Shown here: positions 9,429 to 18,519 of the stretch, piece by piece
How positions within the stretch are numbered: position 1 is the first letter of the stretch
Layout: each line of letters opens with the position of its first letter
Assembly: GCF_037120725.1 (NCBI RefSeq)
Contig: NZ_JBBAXC010000008.1
Span: forward strand, 62,001 to 126,000
Length of the DNA stretch: 64,000 bases
Direction: 5' to 3'
DNA from: Bacillus spongiae
GTDB taxonomy: Bacteria; Bacillota; Bacilli; Bacillales; Bacillaceae_K
The notes under the pieces: model-generated
What the model saw: the letters and a program-made list of their open reading frames with translations, nothing else
What the model was told of the DNA's origin: nothing
The model's database searches: none
Translations under genes and position numbers: made by a program

Positions 9429-9469
9429 GCTTGTAGAGAAACCTAGTGGATTTCTCTACAAGCTTTTTT
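9429..9469 (+). terminator. Terminator of cccB
   Basis: A perfect 13-bp stem (9429-9441 with 9451-9463) is followed by TTTTTTG. Confidence 0.95.
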
Positions 9470-9908
9470 GTGAGTGATTTTGCTGAAAATAGGCGAAGTA
9501 CGTTTTGTTAACTTTAGAAAAAACGGGTCTTTTTTTACTCTTTCAAGTACGAAAAAATAATGATTATTTGTGAAAAAAGACTTGTTGGTACATAGAAAAT
9601 ACTTACGAAATATATCTAATCAATTATTGATTTCGACAATAACAATAGATTATAAATTAAGATATTAAACAATTACCTTACTTCATTAAAAGAAATAAAG
9701 TGGAAAAACAAGAATTACTGAAGAATAATGTTGAATTTAGAATCATTTCATCTAAAATTGAAAATTACAATTGAAAAGAAACTGTAATACAAATTTCGAT
9801 GACCTGATCTAGGTCAAATGGTATAATGAACTGTGGGCATTTTTCGAGCCTATTTGACAACAAGATGTGACTGCATAATCCAACAATAATAAATTAGGTG
9901 ATTAACAC
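9470..9908 (+). promoter_or_regulatory. Long AT-rich leader and promoter of ftsEX
   Basis: A 439-base non-coding stretch. TGGTATAAT (9819-9827) is a consensus extended -10 element. It is overlapped upstream by a GACCT-N5-AGGTC palindrome (9801-9815) that could be an operator. No small gene is evident in the AT-rich 9480-9790 part. The assignment is by motif only. Confidence 0.5.
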
Positions 9909-10595
9909 ATGATTCAAATGACAAATGTCTATAAAGAATACTCAAATGGTATTGTTGCTGCTAATGGGATTGATGTCCAAATCCAGCAAGGTGAGTTTAT
10001 TTACGTGGTAGGTCCCAGTGGAGCAGGGAAGTCTACATTTATTAAATTAATGTACCGTGAGGAAAAACCTACTTCTGGAGATGTCATCATTAATGGCATT
10101 AATACTGCGAAGCTAAAAAGCCACCGTGTCCCATACTTGCGCAGAAATATGGGAGTAGTCTTTCAAGATTTTAAACTTCTTCCATCTTTAACCGTGTATG
10201 AGAATGTAGCGTTTGCATTGGAAGTGACTGAAGAACCCACTGTGATGATGAAGAAAAGAGTGATGGATGTTTTAGACTTAGTCGGTTTAAAACATAAGGC
10301 TAGAATGCTACCAGATGAACTCTCAGGAGGGGAACAGCAACGTGTATCGATTGCCAGATCCATCGTGAACACGCCGAAGTTAGTCATTGCTGACGAACCA
10401 ACAGGGAATTTAGATCCTGAAACATCTTGGGAAATTATGAAGATTTTTGAAGAAATTAATACGCGTGGTACGACAGTTATTATGGCTACCCATAATCGTG
10501 ATATTGTTAACACGATTCGCCATCGTGTCATTGCTATAGAAAATGGTAAAATTGTTCGAGACGAGCAACGAGGTGATTACGGCTATGAACTTTAA
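9909..10595 (+). CDS. ftsE: Cell-division ABC transporter ATPase FtsE
   Basis: This 228-residue ABC ATPase has Walker A GPSGAGKST (about residues 37-45), signature LSGGEQQRVSIARSI, Walker B VIADEPTGNLD and H-loop ATHNRD. FtsE pairs with FtsX in the membrane. The complex does not transport but transmits ATP-driven conformational change to a cell-wall hydrolase outside. It overlaps ftsX by 11 bases and heads the ftsE-ftsX-M23 peptidase unit. Confidence 0.98.
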   Translation: MIQMTNVYKEYSNGIVAANGIDVQIQQGEFIYVVGPSGAGKSTFIKLMYREEKPTSGDVIINGINTAKLKSHRVPYLRRNMGVVFQDFKLLPSLTVYENVAFALEVTEEPTVMMKKRVMDVLDLVGLKHKARMLPDELSGGEQQRVSIARSIVNTPKLVIADEPTGNLDPETSWEIMKIFEEINTRGTTVIMATHNRDIVNTIRHRVIAIENGKIVRDEQRGDYGYEL

Positions 10596-11469
10596 TACCC
10601 TTTTACGTCACTTACGTGAAAGCTTGAAAAATATCGTGCGAAATAGCTGGATGACTTTCGCTTCAGCTAGCGCCGTTACAGTAACATTAGTACTTGTTGG
10701 TGTTTTTGTAGTACTCATGCTAAATATGAATAAAGTGGCGACAGATATAGAAAAAGATATTGAAATTAAGGTGTTCTTATCTTTAGAAGCAGATGAAGAG
10801 ATGATTGACAAGTTAGAGTCACAAATTGAGGGTATCTCAGGAGTGGAAAGTATCGTATTCTCATCAAAAGATGAAGAATTGAAGGATTTAATGGATGATG
10901 TTGGCGAAGAGTTTGGACTTTTTGAGCAAGAAAATCCATTATACGATGCGTTTGTTATTAAAGCAGAAGATCCGACAGAAACGAAGTCAATTGCAACACA
11001 AATTCGACGATTCGATAATATAGAGGAAGTAGTATATGGCGAAGCCAAAATCGATCGATTATTTAGCTTTTTTAAATACAGTCGAAATGTAGGTTTAGTG
11101 TTAATCATTGGACTGTTATTTACAGCGATGTTTCTAATCTCTAATACAATTAAAATTACGATTGTCGCACGGAGAAAAGAAATAGAAATTATGAAGCTAG
11201 TCGGAGCAACCAATTGGTTTGTTCGATGGCCATTTATTTTAGAAGGGCTGTGGCTTGGTATATTAGGATCCGTTATTCCTGTCATTCTAGTATCTACTAG
11301 CTATTATTATGCCTATCAATATATTGAGCCTAAGCTTCGAAACTCTCTTTTTTCAATACTAGAAGTAACGCCATTTATTTACCAAGTGAACATATTGATC
11401 GTATTAATGGGATGTTTGATCGGTGTTTGGGGCAGCATGATGTCCGTCCGCAAATTCTTAAAAATATAA
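10585..11469 (+). CDS. ftsX: Cell-division protein FtsX
   Basis: The 294-residue protein starts at ATG 10585 inside the end of ftsE (MNFNTLLRHLRESLKNIVRNSW). It has one transmembrane helix near residues 22-44, an extracellular loop of about 120 residues that binds the hydrolase partner, then three helices in the C-terminal half, the standard FtsX topology. The KLVGATNWFVRWPF region between helices is conserved. The overlap with ftsE suggests coupled translation. Confidence 0.97.
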   Translation: MNFNTLLRHLRESLKNIVRNSWMTFASASAVTVTLVLVGVFVVLMLNMNKVATDIEKDIEIKVFLSLEADEEMIDKLESQIEGISGVESIVFSSKDEELKDLMDDVGEEFGLFEQENPLYDAFVIKAEDPTETKSIATQIRRFDNIEEVVYGEAKIDRLFSFFKYSRNVGLVLIIGLLFTAMFLISNTIKITIVARRKEIEIMKLVGATNWFVRWPFILEGLWLGILGSVIPVILVSTSYYYAYQYIEPKLRNSLFSILEVTPFIYQVNILIVLMGCLIGVWGSMMSVRKFLKI

Positions 11470-11510
11470 AACAAAAACCGTAAGATATAGAAGTGAGAGG
11501 AGCACATATT

Positions 11511-12800
11511 GTGAAAAATAAACCACTTATCGCATTATCACTTGCGGGGGTCTTAACAGTAGGTAGTTTCCCTAGCAATAGCTTTGCACAGTCCATGAAT
11601 AGTTTAAAGCAGGAGCAGAACAAGCTTGAAGAGGAACAAAACGAAGTAGAGGGAAGTATTGATCAGAAACAGGCGGAAATAGATAAAAACCTTGCTAAGC
11701 AGAAGGATATGCAGGCAGAAATAGTAAAAATTGACGCAGAAATAGATAAAAATTTAGGGGAAATTCAAAAAAAAGCGGCAGAAATTGAAGAAACGAATAT
11801 AGAAATTGATAAATTAAAAGAAGAAATAAAAGAAATTGAGAAAAAAATAGCAGAACGTAATGAGCTATTAGAAGAAAGAGCAAGAACGGTGCAACAACAA
11901 GGTGGAAGTGCTAGTTACTTAGATGTGGTCCTTGGTGCGAAAAGCTTCTCTGATTTTATTTCACGTATTACAGCCGTCAATACTATAATGGATGCCGATA
12001 AAAATATATTAGCAGATCAGAAGAGAGACCAAGAATTACTAGAAAAAAAGAAAAAAGAAGTAGAAGAAAAGTTAGAGAGTTTAGAAGCGGCAAAGAACAA
12101 GCTTGAAGACCTTAAGGCAAGTTTAGATAGTCAAAAGGCAGAAAAAGATCGCTTATTAGCGCAATTAGAGACGGAACACTCAAGCCTTGAAGAGGAAAAA
12201 GAAGAGCTAGAAGAGCACGCACATGCACTTTATGAGATGAGCAAAGCGGTCGAAACAGAAATTATAGCTGCAGAACGTGAAGCACAGCGTATTGCGAGGG
12301 AGCAGGCTGAGGCGACAGCGGCATCCAATACAAGTGGATCATCATCGTCAGGAGGTTCATCTTCGGCTGCCGCACCAGCAGTGAGCTCAGGTAGTTGGAC
12401 GAAACCAGCAAGTGGGATTATTACGACGAATTTTGGTTTAGATGTTCTTAATGGTAAAACTCGTTATCACTACGGGATGGATATCGCCAAATCTGGTAGT
12501 GGCGTTCCGATTGTTGCCGCAGCAGATGGTGTAGTTTCACAAGCCAAATGGAGCAACTCATACGGAAATGTCGTCTTTATCAGTCATAATATAAATGGTC
12601 AAACGTATACGACGGTTTATGCTCATATGTCCTCTTATGCAGTGTCAAATCTTCAAACGGTTAAAAAAGGCCAAAAAATCGGTGTGATGGGGAATACAGG
12701 TTATTCTTTCGGTCAGCATTTGCACTTTGAAGTTCATGCAGGTGGTTGGAACGGAAGTAAATCCAATGCTATAAATCCGAGAAGTGTTATTAACTTCTAA
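11511..12800 (+). CDS. Secreted coiled-coil M23 peptidoglycan endopeptidase (EnvC-like FtsEX partner)
   Basis: I use GTG 11511 (AGAGGAG ten bases upstream); the product has 429 residues. A signal peptide (about 1-27, ending NSFAQ) precedes a long Lys/Glu-rich coiled coil (about 30-260), a Ser/Ala/Gly linker, and an M23 LytM domain (about 300-428) with HYGMD and HLHFEVH zinc ligands. Coiled-coil plus hydrolase is the architecture of FtsEX effectors (EnvC, PcsB, CwlO). In B. subtilis the effector CwlO is an NlpC/P60 enzyme encoded elsewhere. Here an M23 protein follows ftsX by 41 bases, so I infer that FtsEX activates it. A terminator follows. Confidence 0.93.
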   Translation: MKNKPLIALSLAGVLTVGSFPSNSFAQSMNSLKQEQNKLEEEQNEVEGSIDQKQAEIDKNLAKQKDMQAEIVKIDAEIDKNLGEIQKKAAEIEETNIEIDKLKEEIKEIEKKIAERNELLEERARTVQQQGGSASYLDVVLGAKSFSDFISRITAVNTIMDADKNILADQKRDQELLEKKKKEVEEKLESLEAAKNKLEDLKASLDSQKAEKDRLLAQLETEHSSLEEEKEELEEHAHALYEMSKAVETEIIAAEREAQRIAREQAEATAASNTSGSSSSGGSSSAAAPAVSSGSWTKPASGIITTNFGLDVLNGKTRYHYGMDIAKSGSGVPIVAAADGVVSQAKWSNSYGNVVFISHNINGQTYTTVYAHMSSYAVSNLQTVKKGQKIGVMGNTGYSFGQHLHFEVHAGGWNGSKSNAINPRSVINF

Positions 12801-12830
12801 CCCATGAATTCATTAAGAAAGCGGTTAAAT

Positions 12831-12880
12831 AAAAAAACACAACTTGCTTATGGTTATCATAACAATGTTGTGTTTTTTTA
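12831..12880 (+). terminator. Terminator after the ftsEX-M23 unit
   Basis: A-tract and ACACAAC (12831-12843) pair with GTTGTGT and a T tract (12867-12880) around a 23-base loop. Confidence 0.85.
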
Positions 12881-13035
12881 AAGGTAAATTACTTTGGCTA
12901 GCAATCTTTTATCTGTAAAATCGTACTATGTCTTTATTTAGTAGGATAGATAATTATTTATAACTAAATTCTGTAAATGATTTTATAGTATGCTATTATA
13001 GTGATATAGATAACTACATTATTGAGGTGAACAAA

Positions 13036-13689
13036 TTGAAAAAATCTCCAATAAAATATTTTGTATTAATTACTTTGTTTTTCGCTATATTGTTAGCAAC
13101 GATTGTTGTACTGAAAGAGAAGAGCGAAGATAAAGGGGAAGTACTTGATTCTCATCCCTCTACAGAAAATCAACCGACACTCGGTGAAAAGGATGCCCCT
13201 GTTTCTGTCGTTGAGTTCGGGGATTATAAATGTCCTGCTTGTAAATCATGGGGTGAAACGATTTATCCTGCATTAAAAGAGGAATTTATTGATACAGGTA
13301 AGGCGAACTTTTCTTATGTAAATGTATTATTTCATGGTGCCGAATCGCAATTAAGTTCTTTAGCAGCAGAGTCGGTCTATAATCATGACCCAGATTCTTA
13401 TTGGGCATTTCATAAAGGGATTTATGATGAACAACCAGAGCAAGAGAGTGCTTGGGTCACAGTCGATAAGATGCTTGAAATTGCAGAGAAGACAACGAAT
13501 ATGGATATAGAAACATTGAAGCAAGATTTAGAGAAACAGACATTTATTGATGAGGTAGAAAAGGATGCGTCTTTAGTATCGCAATATTCGGTTAATTCAA
13601 CTCCAACGATTATTATTAATGGCACAAAGCTAGAAAATCCTTTTGATTATGATCAAATTAAGTCATTAATTGAGGAAGGGCAAGAATAG
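13036..13689 (+). CDS. bdbD: Thiol-disulfide oxidase of the DsbA family (BdbD-like)
   Basis: Translation probably starts at TTG 13036, five bases after GAGGTGA; the GTG at 13027 lies inside that site. The 217-residue protein has an N-terminal membrane anchor (about 6-26), then a DsbA-type thioredoxin fold with active site CPAC in FGDYKCPACKSWG and the cis-Pro loop NSTPTIIING. It inserts disulfides into exported proteins. bdbC follows immediately, its usual reoxidation partner. Confidence 0.93.
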   Translation: MKKSPIKYFVLITLFFAILLATIVVLKEKSEDKGEVLDSHPSTENQPTLGEKDAPVSVVEFGDYKCPACKSWGETIYPALKEEFIDTGKANFSYVNVLFHGAESQLSSLAAESVYNHDPDSYWAFHKGIYDEQPEQESAWVTVDKMLEIAEKTTNMDIETLKQDLEKQTFIDEVEKDASLVSQYSVNSTPTIIINGTKLENPFDYDQIKSLIEEGQE

Positions 13690-14118
13690 GTGAATAGCGA
13701 CAATAAGATCAGTAAAAGTCAATTGTTTATGTATGCAGCTTGGCTCGTTTCGATGATTGCTACATTAGGTAGTTTATACTTCAGCGAAATTAAAGGGTTT
13801 ATTCCTTGTGAACTTTGTTGGTATCAGCGAATATTAATGTACCCTTTAACCCTAATTCTTGGAATTGGAACTTTTCAGCATGACTTAAATGTAAGAAAAA
13901 TAGTCTTTCCAATGGCTATAATAGGCTGGTGTATTTCTCTGTTTCACTATTTGGAACAAAAAGTACCAGGCTTTGCGGAGATTAAACCATGTGCAAACGG
14001 TGTTCCATGTAGTGCAGAATACATTAACTGGTTCGGTTTTATTACCATTCCATTCTTAGCTTTAACAGGCTTTACTTTTATTCTTATTTTTACGTTATTA
14101 GCTCGAAAAGAAAAGTAA
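13690..14118 (+). CDS. bdbC: Disulfide bond formation protein BdbC (DsbB family)
   Basis: This 142-residue, four-helix membrane protein starts at the GTG directly after the bdbD stop. It carries CELC in the first loop (GFIPCELCWYQR) and CANGVPC in the second, the two cysteine pairs of DsbB-type quinone reductases. It passes electrons from BdbD to menaquinone. The pair forms a two-gene operon that ends in a hairpin. Confidence 0.95.
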   Translation: MNSDNKISKSQLFMYAAWLVSMIATLGSLYFSEIKGFIPCELCWYQRILMYPLTLILGIGTFQHDLNVRKIVFPMAIIGWCISLFHYLEQKVPGFAEIKPCANGVPCSAEYINWFGFITIPFLALTGFTFILIFTLLARKEK

Positions 14119-14163
14119 CGTTTGGTATTCCATGTTTCGCATGAATGTTATATCATCGTATTG

Positions 14164-14210
14164 AAAAAAGGAGAAGGAACCTTAAAAAGTTCCTCCTCCT
14201 TTTTTATTTT
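14164..14210 (+). terminator. Terminator of bdbDC
   Basis: A 17-bp stem with one mismatch (14164-14180 with 14189-14205), loop of eight, continuing into a T-rich tail. Confidence 0.85.
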
Positions 14211-14630
14211 ATTCCAGCTATATGATGTTAGAAGGTTTTGTTCTTCACTTAATCAGAAGATACACCTATTTAACTAAAAAGGGTGGGTACCTAATCCATT
14301 TATTATATCCAAAGATGAAGTCATTTTTTGACGACCAATATGTTTAGCTTATGAATAACTGTACTTACGTGGTAGGTACTACTTTGCCAATAGAAATATA
14401 GGGATAACCATTTGCAGAGGATGTAACAAAGTAAAAGGATATTAGTAAAATAACAAGGGAGCACTATTGTGTTCTTTCACAGCAAACCTTGCTATTTACC
14501 TGTGTAATCGCTACCTGTCCCTCATCGTGTTATTTAAGACATTTCAATCCTCTTTACTGGTGAGAGTCGATGTTAGTAGTAGTAGACTATAGGGATTTAT
14601 ATCTGCTTTCTTTCGGAAAGCTTCTTAATA
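14211..14630. other. Non-coding stretch, nothing recognised
   Basis: About 420 bases without a credible ORF on either strand, RNA gene or strong repeat. Short frames are broken by stops, so it could be decayed DNA or a long spacer ahead of the metal-efflux operon. Confidence 0.5.
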
Positions 14631-14644
14631 TAGTAGAGATATGA

Positions 14645-14710
14645 TTGACAGAAGGGCTTCCAGTTTTTTATGATATAATTATAATACATGAACATATTGT
14701 CATATATGAG
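14645..14710 (+). promoter_or_regulatory. Promoter and metalloregulator operator of the czrA-cadA operon
   Basis: TTGACA at 14645-14650 and an extended -10 TGATATAAT at 14671-14679 are followed by ATGAACATATTGTCATAT (about 14688-14705). The last element resembles the imperfect palindrome bound by SmtB/CzrA-type repressors (half sites like TGAACA/TGTTCA). It fits autorepression relieved by zinc or cadmium. The exact transcription start is unclear. Confidence 0.6.
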
Positions 14711-14730
14711 AATAGAATAGGAGTGGTATC

Positions 14731-15093
14731 GTGGGAGAAAGTAATAAAGAAAAGAAAATGGGACTGAATAAGAACAGTCAAGCTCCTGAGCTTGAAGAGT
14801 GTGTAGAAATAGATGAAGAAACGCTATTTATTGTAACACAAACATTTAAAGCTTTATCAGAACCAACGAGAGTGAAAATCTTACACTTACTTGCTCAAAA
14901 AGAACACTCTGTTAATGATATAGCCGAAACGTTATCTCTTCTTCAAACAACGGTTTCTCATCAATTACGCTTCTTAAAGAATTTACGATTAGTCAAATAT
15001 AGACGTGAAGGAACGACACTATATTACTCTGCTGATGATGATCATGTGATGAACATGTTACAGCAAACAATCCACCATGCCAGACATCATTAG
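14731..15093 (+). CDS. ArsR/SmtB-family metal-sensing repressor (CzrA-like)
   Basis: A 120-residue winged-helix protein from a GTG start with AGGAG upstream. The recognition region is [25 protein letters not shown]. The C-terminal helix has DxH-x10-HxxH, the alpha-5 zinc/cobalt site of CzrA-type sensors, and the last residues are His-rich. It precedes a P-type efflux ATPase by 21 bases, so it is the likely metal-responsive repressor of the operon. An N-terminal ECVEIDE could add a second metal ligand, as in CadC, but only one Cys is present there. Confidence 0.93.
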   Translation: MGESNKEKKMGLNKNSQAPELEECVEIDEETLFIVTQTFKALSEPTRVKILHLLAQKEHSVNDIAETLSLLQTTVSHQLRFLKNLRLVKYRREGTTLYYSADDDHVMNMLQQTIHHARHH

Positions 15094-15114
15094 TACTTTG
15101 GGGAGAGATGAAGA

Positions 15115-17193
15115 ATGAATGAGTATAGGTTACAAGGTCTCTCTTGTGGAAACTGTGCAAGAGAGATGGAGGAAGCAATAAATAAATTAGAGAATGGGGA
15201 AGGGTCAAGGATTCTCTACAATAGTAGTAAACTGATTCTAACTAATGAGGTTGATTTGCAAAAAGTAGAGAAAATTCTCTCGGCGGATGGAGCCATCATT
15301 GTCAAAGAAGGCGATTATGATTCAATGGATCATACCCACTCGCATGACCGAACAGATCGTATGAAAATCTTGCTTGGCCTATCAACAATCATTTTCTTAG
15401 CAGCCATTTATGTTGATACACAAGTTCAAACGAATATACCAGTCATTATGTATTTAACTGCTGCGGCTTTAAGTGGATACCCAACCTTTATTAAAGGGGC
15501 AAAAAATCTAGTTCAGCTCAAGTTTAACATCGATACGCTCATGACCATTGCTTTAATTGGTGCTTTTTCTATCGGAGAATGGAAAGAAGGTACGTTAGTA
15601 GCCATTTTATTCGGTGTAAATGAATTACTAGAAGGCTTGGGGATGGCGAAGGCTAGAAAGTCAATGGAGGAATTATTAAAGGTTGCCCCGAAGGAAGCGA
15701 TTCTGCTTGAGAACGGGCATGAAAGAATCGTCCCTATTGAAACACTTAGGAAGGGGGATGTAGTTCTCGTCAAATCAGGTCAAAAAATCCCTTCTGATGG
15801 GATAGTCGTCTCAGGAAGAAGTTCAGTGAATGAAGCAGCCATCACAGGGGAAGCGATGCCTGTAGAAAAAGAAAAAAATGAGAAAGTATTTGGGGGGAGT
15901 ATTAATAACGAAGGTGTGCTCAAAGTAAGCATTACGAAAGAGTATAAGGACTCCTCCTTGGCCAAAATCCTTCATTTAGTTGAAGAAGCACAGGAAACGA
16001 AAACACCAACTGAACAATTTATTAATCGATTTGCTAAATACTACACGCCGCTAATTATGGTCGTTTCCCTTTTAGTCATGGTGATTCCCCCACTCATTAT
16101 CGGAGGTGATTGGGGGATATGGTTTTACCAAGGGTTAGCCGTTCTTATTGTTGGTTGTCCTTGCGCTTTAATTCTTTCGTCCCCCATTGCTATTGTTTCA
16201 GGAATAGCACGTAATGCTAAAAATGGAATTCTAGTAAAGGGAGGGGTATTCCTTGAGCAGCTTGGAAAAATTAATACCGTTGCGTTTGACAAGACAGGGA
16301 CATTAACAAAAGGTCATCCTTATGTAGAAAAGATGTTCGTCTATGATGAAAAGCGATTTTTCTCCATTGCTGGTTCGATTGAAAAGAATTCTACCCACCC
16401 TATTGCAAAAGCTGTAATGGAAAAGGTTAATGAACAAGGTATTCTGTTTATTGAGCCAGACGACATTCGTACCATTTCAGGTCAAGGTGTGACTGCTGTA
16501 ATCAATGGCAAAGAGTATACAGTAGGGAATGAACAAAGCCTCCATTTCCCATTGCCTGACGATGTCGCAGCAAACATTCAACTGTTAAAAGATGAAGGCT
16601 ATACACTTGTCATTGTTTCAGATAAAGTCACTGTATTAGGCGTGTTTGGTGTAACGGATGAAATTAGACAGGAGAGTAAAGAAATTATTAATCAGCTTTA
16701 TTCAGCTGGGATTAACAATACCGTTATGTTAACGGGAGACCATGATAAGACAGCAGAAAAGGTAGCAAAACAGGTAGGGCTTACTCATTATTATGCGAGT
16801 CTATTACCAGAGGATAAAGTAGCGAAAGTGAAAGAGCTGACGAAACGTGGAAAAGTAGCCATGGTAGGTGATGGGATTAATGATGCTCCTGCATTAGCAA
16901 CAGCCGATCTAGGTATTGCTATGGGGAAAGGAACGGATAGTGCAATTGAAACAGCCGATATCGTCTTAATGCAAGATCATTTAGGGAAACTCCCCTCTGC
17001 TGTAAAAATTTCGAAGAGGGTAAATAATATTATTAAGTTAAACCTTTCATTAGCTTTAGGCTTAAAACTTATTGCTTTATTACTAACTATTCCAGGCTGG
17101 CTTACCCTTTGGATTGCTATTTTATCAGATATGGGTGCAACGATTTTGGTTACGTTAATTAGCTTGACGATTATGATTGGAGAGACGAAATAA
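15115..17193 (+). CDS. cadA: Cd/Zn/Co-exporting P1B-type ATPase (CadA/ZntA-like)
   Basis: At 692 residues it fits the CadA family. An N-terminal heavy-metal domain has GLSCGNCA (about residues 8-15), followed by a His-rich DHTHSHD linker. The core has eight predicted helices, the CPC ion site (GCPCALILSSP), phosphorylation site DKTGTLTKG, the HP locus (STHPIAKAV) and GDGINDAPAL. CPC with the HP locus and a CzrA-like regulator points to zinc/cadmium/cobalt efflux, not copper. Which metal dominates cannot be read from sequence. Confidence 0.92.
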   Translation: MNEYRLQGLSCGNCAREMEEAINKLENGEGSRILYNSSKLILTNEVDLQKVEKILSADGAIIVKEGDYDSMDHTHSHDRTDRMKILLGLSTIIFLAAIYVDTQVQTNIPVIMYLTAAALSGYPTFIKGAKNLVQLKFNIDTLMTIALIGAFSIGEWKEGTLVAILFGVNELLEGLGMAKARKSMEELLKVAPKEAILLENGHERIVPIETLRKGDVVLVKSGQKIPSDGIVVSGRSSVNEAAITGEAMPVEKEKNEKVFGGSINNEGVLKVSITKEYKDSSLAKILHLVEEAQETKTPTEQFINRFAKYYTPLIMVVSLLVMVIPPLIIGGDWGIWFYQGLAVLIVGCPCALILSSPIAIVSGIARNAKNGILVKGGVFLEQLGKINTVAFDKTGTLTKGHPYVEKMFVYDEKRFFSIAGSIEKNSTHPIAKAVMEKVNEQGILFIEPDDIRTISGQGVTAVINGKEYTVGNEQSLHFPLPDDVAANIQLLKDEGYTLVIVSDKVTVLGVFGVTDEIRQESKEIINQLYSAGINNTVMLTGDHDKTAEKVAKQVGLTHYYASLLPEDKVAKVKELTKRGKVAMVGDGINDAPALATADLGIAMGKGTDSAIETADIVLMQDHLGKLPSAVKISKRVNNIIKLNLSLALGLKLIALLLTIPGWLTLWIAILSDMGATILVTLISLTIMIGETK

Positions 17194-17212
17194 GGTCTCT
17201 GAACCTGTGTAG

Positions 17213-17236
17213 GGGAGTAGGACCAAACCTACTCCC
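17213..17236 (+). terminator. Hairpin after cadA
   Basis: A nine-bp GGGAGTAGG/CCTACTCCC stem with a six-base loop. It has no T tract, so it may be a transcript-end stabiliser. Confidence 0.45.
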
Positions 17237-17325
17237 TAAACAGATGAAGGAAATTGTGATATATTTTCTATATAAAATGAGTTGAGATTGTGGTTTGGAA
17301 AAGTAGCATAGAAAGGAAGGGAAAA

Positions 17326-17460
17326 ATGGACATCGTTAATGTTATATTAGTATATTTGATTTTATCAATCCCAACGTTGCTAGTATTGTTTTTCTTTAAA
17401 CGAAAATCGAGGCAGGAGCTTCAAAAGTTAGAAAAAGAAATGAATGAAAATGAAGTATAG
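17326..17460 (+). CDS. Small single-span membrane protein, 44 residues
   Basis: ATG 17326 has an excellent AAAGGAAGGG site six bases upstream. The product is one hydrophobic helix (about residues 4-25, VNVILVYLILSIPTLLVLFF) followed by a charged tail (KRKSRQELQKLEKEMNENEV). Topology rules suggest the tail is cytoplasmic. No family is recognised. It lies 132 bases after cadA and could be separately expressed. The ribosome site and the clean helix-plus-charged-tail pattern support a real gene. Confidence 0.65.
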   Translation: MDIVNVILVYLILSIPTLLVLFFFKRKSRQELQKLEKEMNENEV

Positions 17461-17540
17461 GGTGGGAAATTATTCATTACTAGCAAGGACTACATGAAGA
17501 TATGTACCGATTCTCCTTGAGAAATAAATTAAAAAAAGAA

Positions 17541-17575
17541 ATTGAAGTGCCAATTCATAGGATTGGCACTTCAAT
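17541..17575 (-). terminator. Terminator of the ECF sigma operon
   Basis: A perfect 14-bp stem (17541-17554 with 17562-17575) is followed on the minus strand by a T-rich tract. It lies nine bases beyond the stop of the last gene. Confidence 0.9.
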
Positions 17576-17583
17576 CATGTAGG

Positions 17584-18519
17584 TTACGGAGAAACGGTGG
17601 CATGAACAGAATAAGCATCGGTTATTGAAATGGACTGTTCGCCACTTCCTATTTTATAAGTAGCCGAAGTGCGATGTTCCTCCAGATCAACCTCGTTACT
17701 TTCTTGTTGACCTTCTCTCGTTTCTGGATAGGTCCACTGAATTTCATCCCCTTCGATATGCTGGATGTCTCTTAGTCGAACCGTAACATCTTCTGCTTTA
17801 GTGAGGTCCAGCGACACATTGGATGAGTTTTCAATATTCCATGAACTTACTATTTTTCGTGGTTTTAACGTAATGGCATTATCGCTTTCAACCTCAAGAG
17901 AAGCGGAGGCTGGAACGACTAAAGTTGCTTCTAATGAATGAAACGTTGTCGTCCATTCGTTACGTTGGGGTAAATCTTTAAACGTAATAAAAATCGTATC
18001 CCCTTTAATTTTGGTGAAAAGGTAGTCATTGACCTCTTCTAACAAAGGTTTGCGGTCGACATACTGAGTACGATACGTCCCAAAAATACTGATTTCCTTA
18101 TCAGTTGAGGTTTCAATCGTTAAAGGGTGATCCCCTGTATCGACTACGATTCTCTTAATCTCTGTTCCTGTTTCTTTATTAAAGGCAGGGAGGTTTGCAG
18201 TCGCTACCTCATTATTGAAGGAAGAGGTAACGTGCTCAAGCAACCCTGTTGTTTGAACGACGGTCAATCCAATACCAACCATGCCAATAAATCCGACAAA
18301 GATTATACTTAAAAAATCATATTTTAAAAAGGCCTTTTCGCTACGAGATAGAAATAAATATAGTAAAATTTCGATTCCTAACACAATGAATAGCACAGGC
18401 CACCAACTGACTAAAATAAAGGCTGTTTCCCAATGAAGAATTTGTGTTAAAAGTAATAAAATCCCTAAAAATAACAGTGATCCTCCCATGGAAAAGGTTC
18501 CTACTCTCCAAGTTCTCAT
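17584..18519 (-). CDS. Membrane protein with LiaF-like N-terminal region and beta-rich extracytoplasmic domain
   Basis: Residues 1-95 hold about four hydrophobic helices (LLFLGILLLLTQIL, AFILVSWWPVLFIVLGIEILLYLFL, LSIIFVGFIGMVGIGLTVV), arranged like the LiaI/LiaF-type membrane region. Residues about 130-311 are beta-rich and resemble a DUF4097-type adhesin/sensor fold. It is the last gene of the sigma operon and overlaps the previous gene by four bases (ATGA). It could sense envelope state for the sigma/anti-sigma pair; that is inference from operon position. Confidence 0.7.
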   Translation of the reverse strand: MRTWRVGTFSMGGSLLFLGILLLLTQILHWETAFILVSWWPVLFIVLGIEILLYLFLSRSEKAFLKYDFLSIIFVGFIGMVGIGLTVVQTTGLLEHVTSSFNNEVATANLPAFNKETGTEIKRIVVDTGDHPLTIETSTDKEISIFGTYRTQYVDRKPLLEEVNDYLFTKIKGDTIFITFKDLPQRNEWTTTFHSLEATLVVPASASLEVESDNAITLKPRKIVSSWNIENSSNVSLDLTKAEDVTVRLRDIQHIEGDEIQWTYPETREGQQESNEVDLEEHRTSATYKIGSGEQSISITDAYSVHATVSP

